This document shows positions 1-11,749 of a DNA stretch of 64,000 nt, one piece after another. Under the pieces are notes generated by a model. The model was given only the letters and a program-made list of their open reading frames with translations. It did no database searches and was not told the DNA's origin. Source of the DNA: Mangifera indica. Its lineage: Eukaryota > Streptophyta > Magnoliopsida > Sapindales > Anacardiaceae. The position numbers and the translations under genes were made by a program. Position 1 is the first letter of the stretch. Each line of letters opens with the position of its first letter. The stretch spans positions 1 to 64,000 of the forward strand of contig NW_025401183.1 in the NCBI RefSeq assembly GCF_011075055.1, given 5' to 3'.

Positions 1-2696
1 ACGTTTTCTTCTCCCAAGATACTGCCCACTGTGCCAATCATACCTGGCTGATCAACCTGTCTGCAAAGTAGATATCCTTCCAAGCTCACATCCACTCCAA
101 AAGTTCCTACCCATGATAAAAGTGGAATTCCATCCTTCACCTTCCCACAACCCTAATCTCCCAGAATCAGACATGGCACTGGCAAATTTCGATTCAACAT
201 TGGCAATCTGACCTGGAATTTTTGAAACTCACAAGTGGATTCTCAGGTGAGCCATCTAAAAGTATTCGCTCTTCAGTTATGCGAAGACCTCTCTGTTTGG
301 GCGTGTAAACAGCATTGGACCAAGTTCACAAACACACTAGATAGGGCTCAATCAGACCCTTGGTAGGATCATGGCGCGAAGGAGTCTAGTGTCAAGGTCA
401 TCCGGGCTCAAGCAGAAGCAATGTAAACTTTCACACTTTTCACACCACTTCCTCCTGCTACTAGTTGGACAGCCAGTCTCCCAAGTTTTTCAGCAAGTTC
501 CACAAATGGTTTCAACTCTGTTAGAACCTGCATTGAATATAATGATAAAAGTGAATCTTATGCTCCTTAAATCTCCTCTCTCTCATTTATAAAGTAAAAT
601 ATCAGCAAAACTTATGTAACTAATTAATGCCAATAGCTTGAAATTCATCAGCTAAGGCAACCTGCTTAAATTTATATATAAAAAATGAATAGGCAAGCCC
701 AAGTGCTTGCAATCATTACTAAAAAAACAATTTGACAGTGCTACACATGCACCAATTAGAAGAAGAAAAAAAAGGTTTAAAAGGACACAAACAGCAATAT
801 AATAATAGCCTTAAGCATAACTGTATGAAGCGGCCAAGCCTCACAACCAAAACCAATCAGTTGACCTTGGCATAGCCTGCCACCAATTACTACCAACTTG
901 ATAAAATGAAGTTTCATGCTCTCCATTATATAACAACTATCTACTAAATTAGGCTGGTCCAATTAGAAATTATAACATAAGATAGAATTCATTATATACC
1001 TCAGCAGGAACCATTGGTGCATTAACTGCAGTAGCTGCAAGCTCTCCTCTCAAGGCTCCCACTACGGCTTCAGCAATTTCAATGGCAACTCCTTCCTGAA
1101 ATCGAACCCAACATTACTTGATAACATTATTTTGTGAGGATTATAGAAAACATAACCAATTGCATTAGCTGATCTAATAAACCTGAGCCTCCATTGTACT
1201 AGCACCAAGATGTGGAGTCACAGTAACCCTCTCATGTTGTACCAGCTTGCTGTCTGTTGGTGGTGGCTCCACTGTGAAAACATCAAGTGCTGCCTGTGAC
1301 AGAGAAGATCATTTTATTAACTCTTCTTTACGATAAAAACATCGTGCTTCAGACTATGAGAATGCTCACCTGTGCAACAATTCCAGCATCCAGCGCCCTC
1401 ACCAAAGCTTCCTCATCAATCACACCTCCACGAGCAACATTGACAATTCTAACTCCTTTCTTCATTTTCGCAAAAGTCTCATCATTAAGCATCTTTGATG
1501 TGGCAGGGTAAGAGGCATATGCAGAGAGAGATGAAATCAGCATTAGCTATAGCTTCATCAAAGCTCACAAGTTCCACACCGATAGCACGAGCACGGTCTG
1601 CCGGTGCATACGGATCATGTGCAATAACATTCATACCAAGACCCTTAGCTCGACGAGCAACCTCTGATCCAACCTTTCCAAACCCCAGCACAGCAAGTGT
1701 TTTACCCACAAGAGAAACACCAACATACTTGTTCCGTTGCCACTTCCCTATATTTCACAACACCCATGCAAACCAACATATTAATAAATCTCAGCACAAC
1801 GGATCTCCAAAATCATTATATCGAGAAATATAAGTTCATTTAGAAGATCTGTTCTTAGTTTTTAACACAAAAGCTTAATAAACTCCAAAAATTAGTAAAA
1901 TAAATCGGCCCAATGAAAACTAATACACAATTCTATTAAGTACTTCCAGTTCATTTGATTGCAATTCGAAAATAATAATCAACAAGAAAATTTATATCAC
2001 TATTTTCAAAATCCAAGAATTATTATTATATAATTTTCAAAGCATTTCAACTCATTCAAACTAAATGAGTCCTAATCAAGTTTCTTGAATCCTTTATTTT
2101 CAAATGAAAAACTGCATGTAAATTATATATGAAACAGGGAGTAATTAAACGAACTAACCGGCTTTGACAGAGGCATCAGCCTGCGCCACATTTCTGGCCA
2201 TGGCAGCCAAAAGCGCGATCCCGTGCTCCGCAGCCGCAACAGTATTAGCAGTAGGCGCGTTCACAACCAAACATCCGAACTCGGTAGCAGAAGCCAGATC
2301 CACATTATCGATACCCACACCGGCTCTGCCGACCACCTTCAACCTCCCACCCGAAGACTCAAACACTTCACGGCTCACCTTTGTCCCGCTCCGCACAATC
2401 AGCGCGTCGCACAACGAGATCTTGGTGCAGAGCTCCTCTGGAGTCAAGTTATAAGAGCAGTCGACGTTGGCAAACTCCTTAAGGAGATCCAAACCCGCCG
2501 CTCCCAGCTTCTCGGCCACGAGTACGGTCGGTTTGGAGGAAAGTCCACCGCTGGAAGCCACTATGACGAACCGAGGCAGGTCCCGCTTACGACCGCTGAG
2601 ATTAACGGAGAAAACGGGGAAAACAGATTGTTTGGAAGAGAGAGGGAGCTTGAGAGAAGGGTGACGGAGAGTTGAGGCGGTGAATAACGTGGCCAT
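1..2696 (-). pseudogene. PGDH: D-3-phosphoglycerate dehydrogenase, plastid type; disrupted and cut by the window edge
   Basis: The intact enzyme makes 3-phosphohydroxypyruvate from 3-phosphoglycerate with NAD, the first step of the phosphorylated serine pathway in plastids. Exons read from consensus splice sites: 2159-2696, 1370-1747, 1183-1293, 1000-1095, and 1-527, which runs off the window. Exon 1 is open: a Ser-rich transit-like N-terminus of about 50 residues, then the N-terminal substrate domain. Exon 2 holds the Rossmann motif GFGKVG and the conserved [13 protein letters not shown]. Exon 5 reaches the ACT-domain region (DQPGMIGTVGSILG). Exon 2 carries about +2 and -1 bp indels near 1500-1530, so the frame shifts between ADFISL and PATSKML. 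Exon 5 has an in-frame TGA at 408-410 followed by several small indels. Splice sites and exons 3 and 4 look sound. It is most likely a recent pseudogene; clustered assembly errors are the alternative. The family identity is sure. Confidence 0.88.
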
Positions 2697-2750
2697 TTTG
2701 TTTGACGGCAGAGTTCGTGAATGAAAGTAAAGTGAGAACTGGAGAACGAA

Positions 2751-2757
2751 TTTATAG
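2751..2757 (-). promoter_or_regulatory. TATA box of the PGDH locus
   Basis: The minus strand reads CTATAAATT about 55 bp upstream of the ATG at 2696. That is a normal plant TATA position with a short leader. The core promoter of the broken PGDH copy therefore still looks usable. Confidence 0.55.
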
Positions 2758-5355
2758 TAACGGAGTGTTTGGGTGGTCAGTGAGAGTGCGAAGGGTTTAA
2801 ACGAAAGCGAGGTTTATGCAGGCGCGTGTCGTGGAGTGTGCAAAGGTTGCTGCTCCAATAAGTTTTAGGTTTGGTTTGGTTTGGTTTGGTAAGTTGTTAG
2901 GTGTTCTTTGGTTTATATATGGTTATTACATTATAATTTAGAAATAAGTAAAAAATGAAAAAGAAAATTACGAAAAATTATACAATTAATAAACTATTTA
3001 AGGAAATTGCACCCAACGTTTCATGTGTTCCCTTATTATTAAAGAAATAAAAATTTATAATTTTATCTTGAAAATAAGTAATTTGAAAATTTTATTTTAT
3101 GAAATAATAAATTTGTTCATGGGAAGTTATACCATGAAGTCTAGGAATTCAAAATTTTCACTTTTTTTTAAACTTTTTCTCACTTGTTTATTATTCTCTT
3201 TAATAAATATGAGCAATGTTATGTGGACCCATTTTTTATATATAATTCATATAACAGTAATGTGTCATCATACAATTATGTGATTTTAAAATATGTGTCA
3301 TCATATAATAAAAAAATATCCAATTATATGATGATACATCATCTATATACATAAATTATATATAAAAAATAGATATACATAGTTTTATTGAATAAATATA
3401 TCTTTAATTTTTACTATCTCCGTATTTATTTATACACAAGAGTATAACAAAAAAACAATTAAAAGAGTAGTAAAATAATAAAAAGAGTCATCGACAACAA
3501 ATAACTATAAAAAAGAGAGTTTTATAAATTAAAAATCATAATAAAAAAATAAGAAAAATAATTATATGAAAGAGAAGTTGGACTGAAGAGTTAGGATTAT
3601 AAGATAGATTATCGAACAAAATGAGATGGTGAGGTTAATCATGAATCCGATTAAAAATAAATAAAATAAAATATATAAAAAATGTTTTTATATAACATAA
3701 ATTTTTTATAATTTATGTTATTATAATGTTATTTTATAATTTTAAAAAATAAAATAATATTATTATATCTTGATAATTTTTTTGAATTAAGTTTAATTTT
3801 AAATAAAAATTGTTATTTAAATATTATAAAGATTAAGAAGTACTTTGACGCAAAGAAAGATTGGGAAGGAAACTAACTTTTTTAATAAAAAATTAGAATA
3901 AAAAGTATCCATCCCTAGAATAGCATTAAATTAGGTGTAAGTATTTCTTGGACATTGGTCCAAACAACGGCAACAGTAGCCGCAGGTGGTAATGATTAAA
4001 AATAATAAAAATAAATAATACGACTTTTACAAAAAATAGTAATTTGTCTTCACGAACAGGTAAAAAGGTTGGTGAAGAAATTGATGACGTAAACAATACG
4101 ACATAAGATGACGCGCTTGAGAGTCGCGTATAATTGAATTAATAGTGCATGCGAATCCAGCGTAGGATCTGAGCATCAAAACATATACCGGGTTGGCAGC
4201 ACTTAGAAAAGTTTTATTTTGCTTTGTCGATTAATAAACAAATTTTCTTAAGTAGATTCACGTGGTAGACTTTGCTGAGAGACACCGGGTAAGGCACTAA
4301 TAAATTGAAACCCTTCGGAAAAAATAATAATAACTTTTTTTTTAAATTTAATATTAAAAAAATTATTAATTTTAAAAATATAGTTAAATCTATTTTTACT
4401 GATAAGATCTTTCAGTATTCACTTACTGTTTGGTATTCCAATTAATACTTATGCTGTGGTTACAGGAATATATGTTCAATGAAATGTCAACTGACTCTGA
4501 AACTAAGCTGTCGGGTGCTTGATAAATTTTTCAAGATCCATAAAACATTTTTCCAGCCCAGCCATCGTTTTGATAGGGGAAATTGCTTATTGTAAGACCA
4601 AACCAAGATTATTGGCACCATGGCTGCGAGAGACTAAAATATTAGTATGCCACTCCAAAGGAAAAACTAGATAAGAGACTATTTATGGCAGGTCTAGAGG
4701 TAAAAGATGGTGCACACCCCTAAGGTCAAAGACAAACCAACCAGTCCTTCAAATGCAAATTTCACTGTAGAACAACCAAGATTATTGGCCGGTAGGCACA
4801 AGAAGACTACAATCTTGACAGAATTGCAGATCCAAAGACATGACACCAACGAAACAAAAATCCATTCAGTTGGGACGATATGAAATGTCAAGACCAGATT
4901 AAGCCATTTTTACAATCAATGAAGACCAGAATGCTCTTTTCTTTCTCCATTGAAGTCATTGCATCATCTAACAGGCATAGTTTGAAGATATATCACACTC
5001 ACTTGAATAAAATCGATAAAAATTCGTGTCCAGTGATATTTTTTCAGACCCACTAACTTAATCCTACAATTACTACAACAAATATCCCTAAAAATCTTAA
5101 GACAATAGCAGAAAAGAGGCTTCTTGTTCACCTCTGAAGTTTGGATTGCCACACTCACGTCGAGCTCTTAGTTAATGAGTGAAGCTTAGCTTCTTCTTTG
5201 GATGCAGACCTTCTTCCTAACACACAAATGGGGGTTTATAAAAATTCTCTACAACATAAGAATCAAATTCACATAGAACCCAGTCGTTAAAGACAAGCCA
5301 TTTAATTTGATCTAAAAAGTTTCGGCAGATAGCATAAACACATACAACATTTGGA
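2758..5355. other. Intergenic, AT-rich, no gene recognised
   Basis: Apart from the MITE at 3211-3390 I see only AT-rich DNA with short chance reading frames. 5160-5355 probably holds the 3' UTR of the esterase gene on the minus strand. Confidence 0.5.
3211..3390. mobile_element. Short AT-rich MITE with 9-bp target duplication
   Basis: A 180-bp AT-rich element. The left end is GAGCAATGTTATGTGG. The right end, reverse-complemented, begins CAATAAAACTATGTAT, so the ends are an imperfect inverted repeat. It is flanked by AATAAATAT on both sides (3202-3210 and 3391-3399), an exact 9-bp duplication. The interior repeats an ATATGATGACAC-like core in opposite orientations. It belongs with the copies at 7164 and 55294. 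Confidence 0.75.
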
Positions 5356-6177
5356 TCATTGAGCTGAGCCTGCAAAATGCTTCAAGTATGCTTCGCCCAG
5401 AATGTGACCCAACTTGACCTGGGCTGCTGTAGTAAGGTGAAGGTGATCTTCTTTGAGCTCCAACCCCTTGGCATCAACACACACAACATTTGGAAGATTT
5501 ATCCCCATTTGTGCCTCCCTAATTTTCTCCATGTATCTTTTATCCCCCGATGCTATTGCAACCTGCACAAAATTTTACCCATTTGATCGATACACTAAAT
5601 GACCAGGTGAATTATTAATGGAAAATTTTTAGTCCAATCCAACCTGAATTATTGGGAGTGAAGGCAAACCCAGATCTTCCCTCACATTATGAATCAGGGT
5701 TTCCATATTTCTCTGGTACGCATCAGCATCTTGCTGAGTAGACGTGTCACTCTCTCCTTGGTACCACAGCATACATTTAATTTCTCCACCACTCTTTACA
5801 CTTTCTTTACTCCTACTCACCATGTGCTCATATAATTTCTCGCCACGCGCCCACTCTCTGATCGCCGTTCCTCCCACCGCACACGGCACCAGCCCCACTA
5901 TGGTCTCTCCCCCCACGCGCTCCCTCACCAGATTGGCGAAAGACATCCCCGGCCCCACCCCACAGACCTTTGCAGTGTCGATGTCGGCGTGGAGTGGCTC
6001 ACGCGCTTGTTCCCAGTTGAGCTTGGCGCTGAGACGGAGGATGGAGGGGTGAGATTGGCATTCTGATGGGACTACTCCGTCCCAATGGCGGTGTTTGTTT
6101 ACACCACCCCGGCCTGCCATGTTACTCTGCCCGGACAGGATGAAGATCTGAGTTGGGTCTGGAATGGTAGAATCCAT
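5356..6177 (-). CDS. Probable carbohydrate esterase, SGNH/sialate O-acetylesterase domain
   Basis: Two exons, 5644-6177 and 5356-5562, with an 81-bp intron, give 246 residues; I recall its closest match, Arabidopsis At4g34215, as slightly longer. The family is predicted to remove acetyl esters from cell-wall or other glycans. Visible SGNH landmarks are block I GQSNMAG with the nucleophile Ser18, the oxyanion-type segment GGTAIREW, LWYQGESD (block III-like), and the C-terminal DHLHLT carrying the Asp and His of the triad. The start at 6177 places block I where the family has it, and no signal peptide follows from it. A hydrophobic signal-like stretch lies upstream in another frame (6180-6301); see findings. 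Both splice junctions keep frame. The domain is sure; substrate and compartment are not. Confidence 0.9.
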
Positions 6178-7154
6178 TGTTTCGAAACGGCTGACCTTGA
6201 CGAGGTTTAAAGAATTTCTTCAATGGAGAGTCGAATATCGTTCCAGCAGAACAAAGGAAAATGACGGTGAAGATGGGAAGCAGATCTGTTGCGGATGCCA
6301 TGGATTGATGGACAAAATTAATTATATGACCCAATTTGATGCCATCTGTAAAACCAGCCCACTAAGGGTCCAAATTGAAGTAAAGGCATGTTTGATTTGT
6401 GAAATTCTAAGGAATGGAGATGATCTGAGTGTATCAAAATGGGTCAAACCCAAATCTGGCAGTGGGCCACGTTCGACCAGGCCAGGCTGGGTTACATCGA
6501 CTTCGGTGCAGTATATTATGTCTGTGGGCCAGATGAAGCCGAGACCCACACAATTATGGGCCTTACAGACCAAGTCAACGCACAAAATTACTAAAACCCA
6601 CAATATGATCTATAATTCATGCGGTCATATCATACTGAATCCTTAACAGAGTTGTCTATTAATTTTAATAAAAAATGACAATTTTTAAATAATTTCTTTT
6701 AGATTATGTTTTTTAATAAAAAAATATGTTAGAAAATTAATTTATGATTAAAAAGAAAATAAACTGTATTTATATTTGGTAAATTAAATTCTTATAATTG
6801 ACCTCCACTATATAAAAATAACCAAAACTTATGTTTATTTTGTAATCAATCTCACCTACCAACAAAATTCTACCCTTGTTCTCCACTTTCTCGAGACAGT
6901 TCCCTTCTATATTACAAGTAGATGGATTATGGGTGTCCATGATTACATGTTATTTTTCAACCAACCAATGTGGGTTTATTTTGCCCGACTTGGTGGTGAG
7001 ATTATACAAATACTATCAGAAGAAATTTGGTACAGAGTACGTTAACAGTTGAAGAGAATAAAGAGTATTGGTCATGTTTATCAAACTGTGTAGCTTTGCA
7101 TTGGTGATAGGCTGAGCCACTACATTTGCTCTATAAAAGTCAAGCTGTAGTCTA
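6178..7154. other. Esterase upstream region, no other gene
   Basis: This contains the esterase promoter. It also holds a minus-strand frame (6122-6334) with a hydrophobic signal-like N-terminus that is out of register with the esterase. From about 6650 it is plain AT-rich DNA. Confidence 0.4.
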
Positions 7155-7163
7155 AAATAATAT

Positions 7164-7330
7164 CAATAAAATTATGTATATTTATTTTAAATACATAAAT
7201 AAATAAATAAATTAGTATATGAATAAATAATTTTAAATTAAAAATAAAATAATATTCTATTATATAATAAGATATATATATAAATATATACTTATTTATT
7301 TATTCAAAATGAGTATATATAATATTATTT
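7164..7330. mobile_element. Short AT-rich MITE with 9-bp target duplication
   Basis: A 167-bp palindromic AT-rich element. The left end is CAATAAAATTATGTATATTT and the right arm mirrors it imperfectly. It is flanked by an exact 9-bp duplication AAATAATAT (7155-7163 and 7331-7339). It is a shorter relative of the elements at 3211 and 55294. Confidence 0.7.
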
Positions 7331-7557
7331 AAATAATATTAGTAATTTAATGTCCCGAAGAAACTATTCACGGCATATGAAAGATGGGTAAAGTAAAGAA
7401 TCTCATTCTGTTCACCTACACAACTTTAAATAATAACTTTATAGTGTTTAGTTTAAGTATTATAATTAAAATATTACCAAAAAGATTATCGGATATCTTG
7501 TGTTCTCTTTATTTCTCTTCACATGTTGCCTTTATTATGTTTTGTAAATTTTGGATT

Positions 7558-8347
7558 GGCCAAAGGACTATTTTCCACCAAAGGATTGTTATTTTTTTAA
7601 GTATCCTCCCTTTAACTTTAAAAATTTCAAATACTTACTTATAAGTAGTTAAAATTAATAGTAGTTAAATTTAATAATAGTAAGAGTAAAATCGTTATTT
7701 TATCTATAATATTAAAAATAAACTAAAATATAATCTCTTTTTCCTCCCCTAAACTTTGAAAACTAAAAGTTTTTCTCCAACCAAAGTTTTAAAAAATGAC
7801 AGTTTCCCCTTAGGGTTTGGTTTCCAAATCTCTGACGCTAAATTCGACAATATTGTCGACTGTCTATCCCTCCCGAAACTTTCTCTTTCTCTGACGGTCT
7901 CTCTCCATCAATTTGGACGTCCATCCGTTGTTAATATTCTTCTAAAAGATGAAGAGTTTCATTGGGGAAGACAAAGAGTTTTGTCTTCCCCAACGAAGTT
8001 TTTCGTTTCTCGTCGTCTTTTAAGTTTCATTCGACACTGATCGGGCGTCCAAATGGGTGGAGAGACACTGTCGGAAGGAGAGGAACCTTCGAGAGGGATA
8101 ACAACAACACTGGATTTAGCTTTGAAGATCTGAAAACCAAACCCTAAAGGGAAATTGTTATTTTTTAAACTTAGGTTGGGAAAAAAACTTTTAGTTTTTA
8201 AAGTTAGGGGAAAAAAAAGATAAAATTTTAAGGGTTTAGAGTTTCGTTAAATTTAACTACTTATGAGTGGGTATTTAAGATTTTCAAAATTAAATGGGGA
8301 TACTTGGAAAAAACAGCAATCCTTGGGTGGGAAATAGTCCTTTGGCC
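7558..8347. mobile_element. Foldback Mutator-type MITE, copy A
   Basis: A 790-bp element. Its ends are GGCCAAAGGACTATTTTCC and, on the other strand, GGCCAAAGGACTATTTCCC. It is flanked by an exact 9-bp duplication TTTTGGATT (7549-7557 and 8348-8356). Inverted similarity continues far inward: a purine/pyrimidine-rich outer arm, then AGTTTCCCCTTAGGGTTTGG mirrored around 8140-8165. No transposase is present. It lies just upstream of TIC21, ending about 250 bp before its ATG. Confidence 0.88.
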
Positions 8348-8486
8348 TTTTGGATTTTGAAACAATTCAGATAGCTCCTAAATTTTGTTTCGACAATTTA
8401 AGGTTAATTTTTTAACAACATCAACAACTATAAAATTGACCAAAATTTTATCAGACAGAACTTCGGGCCGGGCCGAAGTTGATTAC

Positions 8487-8503
8487 TGGGCTAATTAGGC
8501 CCA
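8487..8503 (+). promoter_or_regulatory. Paired site II (TGGGCY) elements upstream of TIC21
   Basis: TGGGCT (8487-8492) and, on the opposite strand, TGGGCC (8498-8503) are 5 bp apart, about 90-105 bp before the TIC21 ATG. TGGGCY pairs are known TCP-binding sites common in plant housekeeping and organelle-biogenesis genes. Function here is inferred. Confidence 0.45.
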
Positions 8504-8593
8504 TTATAAGTGGTCCCAGCAGCAAGTGTTCTTTTGAGTATAGTTGCTTCGCTTTAACCAAGTATCTTCAATCGTTAGACATAATTGTAAATT

Positions 8594-11500
8594 ATGCAAG
8601 TGCTTTTGTTGCCGCCCACCGGTCGCTCCTGCATCCTACCGCCGGTAGTGGGGCTGTTTCCCTCCCACCGCCGTATCTCCAGCAATGTTGGTGTGTGTCC
8701 GCCAAATTGTTTCTCCTCTGCCAAAACCCTTCAGTCTTCTTCTAATTGTGGAGGATCAAGATACTCTATCACTAAACTCGCTTCTTCTCCGGTCACACCG
8801 GCTTTTACATCTCGCATAGACGATTCGGAAAAGGCAAAACTTGCCCAGGTTTGTTTGCCCCTTCTCGCGTTTTATATCTTTATTTCTGTGATTTGTTGCT
8901 TAGATAACGTGGGAAATAAAAAGAAAGATGTTTATTTTCTTTCTTGAAGCCTTGGTTAAGCATAATTCAACTAGGGTTTTGGCTTTGTTAGATGTTTTAT
9001 GATTAATTTACCGGGACAGTGGACGCGTATTTGATGGAGTAATGTCTCCTGATATTATAATGCATGTAGCATTCGTTTAAAAATTCCAATCATGTAGCTG
9101 TTAATATGGATGGACCAGATGGTTAGACTAATAAGGTTGGAAATTGTACTTTGTATGTTTTGCTTTACTCCAGATTTTAGTAAACGTTACCAATTTGGTG
9201 TTGTAACTTGTAACTGGCTTGTCAATCTACTATAGCCCTCACCTTTTCTTACAATAAAGACCCAGGAAGTTATAGAGCAACATGTAATTTGGGTAACCAA
9301 ATGAGGTGTAAAATTTGGATGGAGAAAGTTAGAAAGTTACCAATGCATAAATTTTGACTTCCGGTCAAGATTTTCAGATGTTGGTTAGTTTATTTCAGTT
9401 TACTTTGTAAGCAGTTGTTAAGCATTGTTTATGTTGAGTACAAGTCAAGTGGCGTCACCATGTTGATTCTGTCAGTGCTTTTTAGGGTTTGGGAGATGTT
9501 TGTGAACTTAGTGAATTAACTTGCATGCATATTGTAAAACTCTCTGAGTTTTTTTTTAATAATTTTTTCTGGGTTTTTGATTTTCAATAAGTAATATTTT
9601 TGTGATGTTGATTTACGAGTAACTATTTGGATATATATGATAGAGATTTTCTTATTACATCTCTGTGATAAGTTTAATTTCTTGTTAGGCCTTTTGATTT
9701 TCAATGCCGCAGGTTGCAAAGAGATTAGAGAACACATCAAGGAGTTTCAAGCGGTTGGGTAGCTTAGGGTTCTGGGGGCAGCTAGTGTGCACTGTGGTGG
9801 CTGCAGTGATTCTTTCTTTTTCAATTGTTGTTACTGGGAAGATCACGTCTCCTGCCACCTTCTATGCCACTGCTGGTGGGATTGCAGCTGCATTTATTTC
9901 AGTGTTTTGGTCATTTGGGTATATTCAACTTTCTGAGAAGCTTCAGAAAACTGCTAGTGACCCTTCCAAGGTATGTTATATTGTTGTAGTCACATAGCAA
10001 TCTTAACGTTCTTCTCAAATATTATAAAAAAAATCAAGTTCTGGTTTGTTACACTTAAGTTAGCACTACTGTCAAGATGTAGGGTTTTACATTTGATGAT
10101 ATCCAACATTCCCTATCACTTAACTGAAGTAAATATTAATTCTTTCTGGGCATAGCTCAGCTTTTAAGCTACTGAAGGATCTTAGCTTATGTGGAATAGA
10201 AAGTTGTTTTTTTTATGGTATGACAAATTAGGTTTAATTGAACTGAAAACAAAGAACCAACACTTAATTCAAGCAGTATCACTGTGGGAAGAATCAAATA
10301 CTATCTTTCAGCTTTGCAATAGTACACTTATTTTTACTTGTGGCAGTTTGTATACTAGTCTTTGTTATTTTGTGCAATCTTATTATCTAAGAAAAAATTG
10401 TTTGTGTTTGTTATTATTATTATTGGTCAGTTTTTAGCGGTAATAATTGACATGATTTCAATAATTTTAAAAAATCTCCCCTTGGATATGTAGAAGAGCA
10501 ATTCATATCTTATTAGATGTCTACACTGAAAGAATCACTTATTGAGCCATGACAAGTGCTTCCAACTTCGGTTTGATGCATAAGAAATTAACACAATATT
10601 CTTTTTTAAGTATTTAGCTGAAGTTTATGAATTTCTGAGGTTTCAGGCTCCTCCTCGTGCTGATGTGGTGAAAAGCTTGAAAAATGGCATAATATTAAAT
10701 CTTCTGGGAATGGGTGCCGCTATTCTTGGAATGCAAGCCACTGTCGGACAGTTGGTTGCAAAGGCTCTTACTTCCTCAGCTAATCCATATTACCAGGGAG
10801 TACCTCCTGGCTACAGTCCTGTTCTGGCATTGGATGTATTCCTTGTGCAGGTACACTATTGACTTCAGCTGATACTACTTTTTGTTAATTTTGGATATTT
10901 TGATTTGTCTTATTGTATATATCAGTCGGGGACCAATTAATTTATTCTTGTTTTTAGAATTTATTCAAACAGAAGAGAGAAATAAAATTAAAAAAAAAAA
11001 AGAAGGATCTAAAATTTATAATCTATATCACAAAAAAAAAGTCCTGCCATTGTCCTGGACTTGGATCCATTGAAAATTCTCCACAGAAACAGAGTTTGAG
11101 TAAATCATAAGTGGGATCAAGAGAAAAATAAAGATTTTATGGTGGATTATTTTTGGTGTTATACTGTGTTACTAAAAGCTCTGGATGAGTCTTTCAGGCT
11201 CAAAGAAAAAAATTGCAGCTTCTTTATCTTCTTGTTCTATCTTGGAAAAGAAATAATGATTAAGAAAATTTACTCTGGACTGACTCTTTTTAGTCCTATA
11301 CAAAGTTGCACAGGCTATTCAAATTGTACTTTTTTTAAAATTGAATTTGGTGTGTGCTGTTGAGCATGTAGAGGGATGTTTGTCTCATGAGCCCCAGTGA
11401 TTCACTGGGTCAGCAAAATGATTAAATTAGGATAAGGATATCTTAGTTCATCATCAACTGAATTGCAGATTCAAAGGCAGCCAAGTTATCTCAGCTGGTT

Positions 11501-11749
11501 AAGAAACTGCAAAATTTGTGCCATTTTATGGATATTCAGTTGGCCCTGCTCACATATGCAAACATGAAAACATCATTTTAGTGTTGGTTTTATTGTTAGT
11601 AATTTTGTGTTTCCTCTCATCTATCTATTGCTTGTGTTGTGCAGGCATCGGCAAACACAATCCTTTCTCATTTTCTGGGGCTTGTTTTCTCATTGGAGCT
11701 GCTGCGGTCAGTGACACTACCAGCTTCACCAGTTCCCAGGGTTGCATAA
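8594..11749 (+). CDS. TIC21: TIC21/PIC1, chloroplast inner-envelope protein
   Basis: Four exons, 8594-8848, 9713-9970, 10647-10850 and 11645-11749, all phase 0 with GT-AG introns, give 273 residues. TIC21 (also CIA5 or PIC1) sits in the chloroplast inner envelope and is reported to act in protein import and as an iron permease. Residues 1 to about 80 are a Ser-rich transit peptide, the only poorly conserved part. EKAKLAQVAKRLE starts the mature protein. Four hydrophobic segments follow at roughly 105-126, 130-156, 185-206 and 240-259. Highly conserved stretches include FWGQLV, SPATFYATA and GYSPVLALDVFLVQASANT. The protein ends VPRVA. The start was chosen because MQVLLLPP matches the family N-terminus. 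The protein is intact; identity rests on strong recalled similarity to Arabidopsis At2g15290. Confidence 0.95.

Noticed and set aside
2164..2675. Three plus-strand frames of 65-150 residues
   Set aside because: Shadows of PGDH exon 1 on the opposite strand.
7756..8147. Reading frames of 61-94 residues upstream of TIC21
   Set aside because: They lie wholly inside foldback copy A and have no recognisable protein features.
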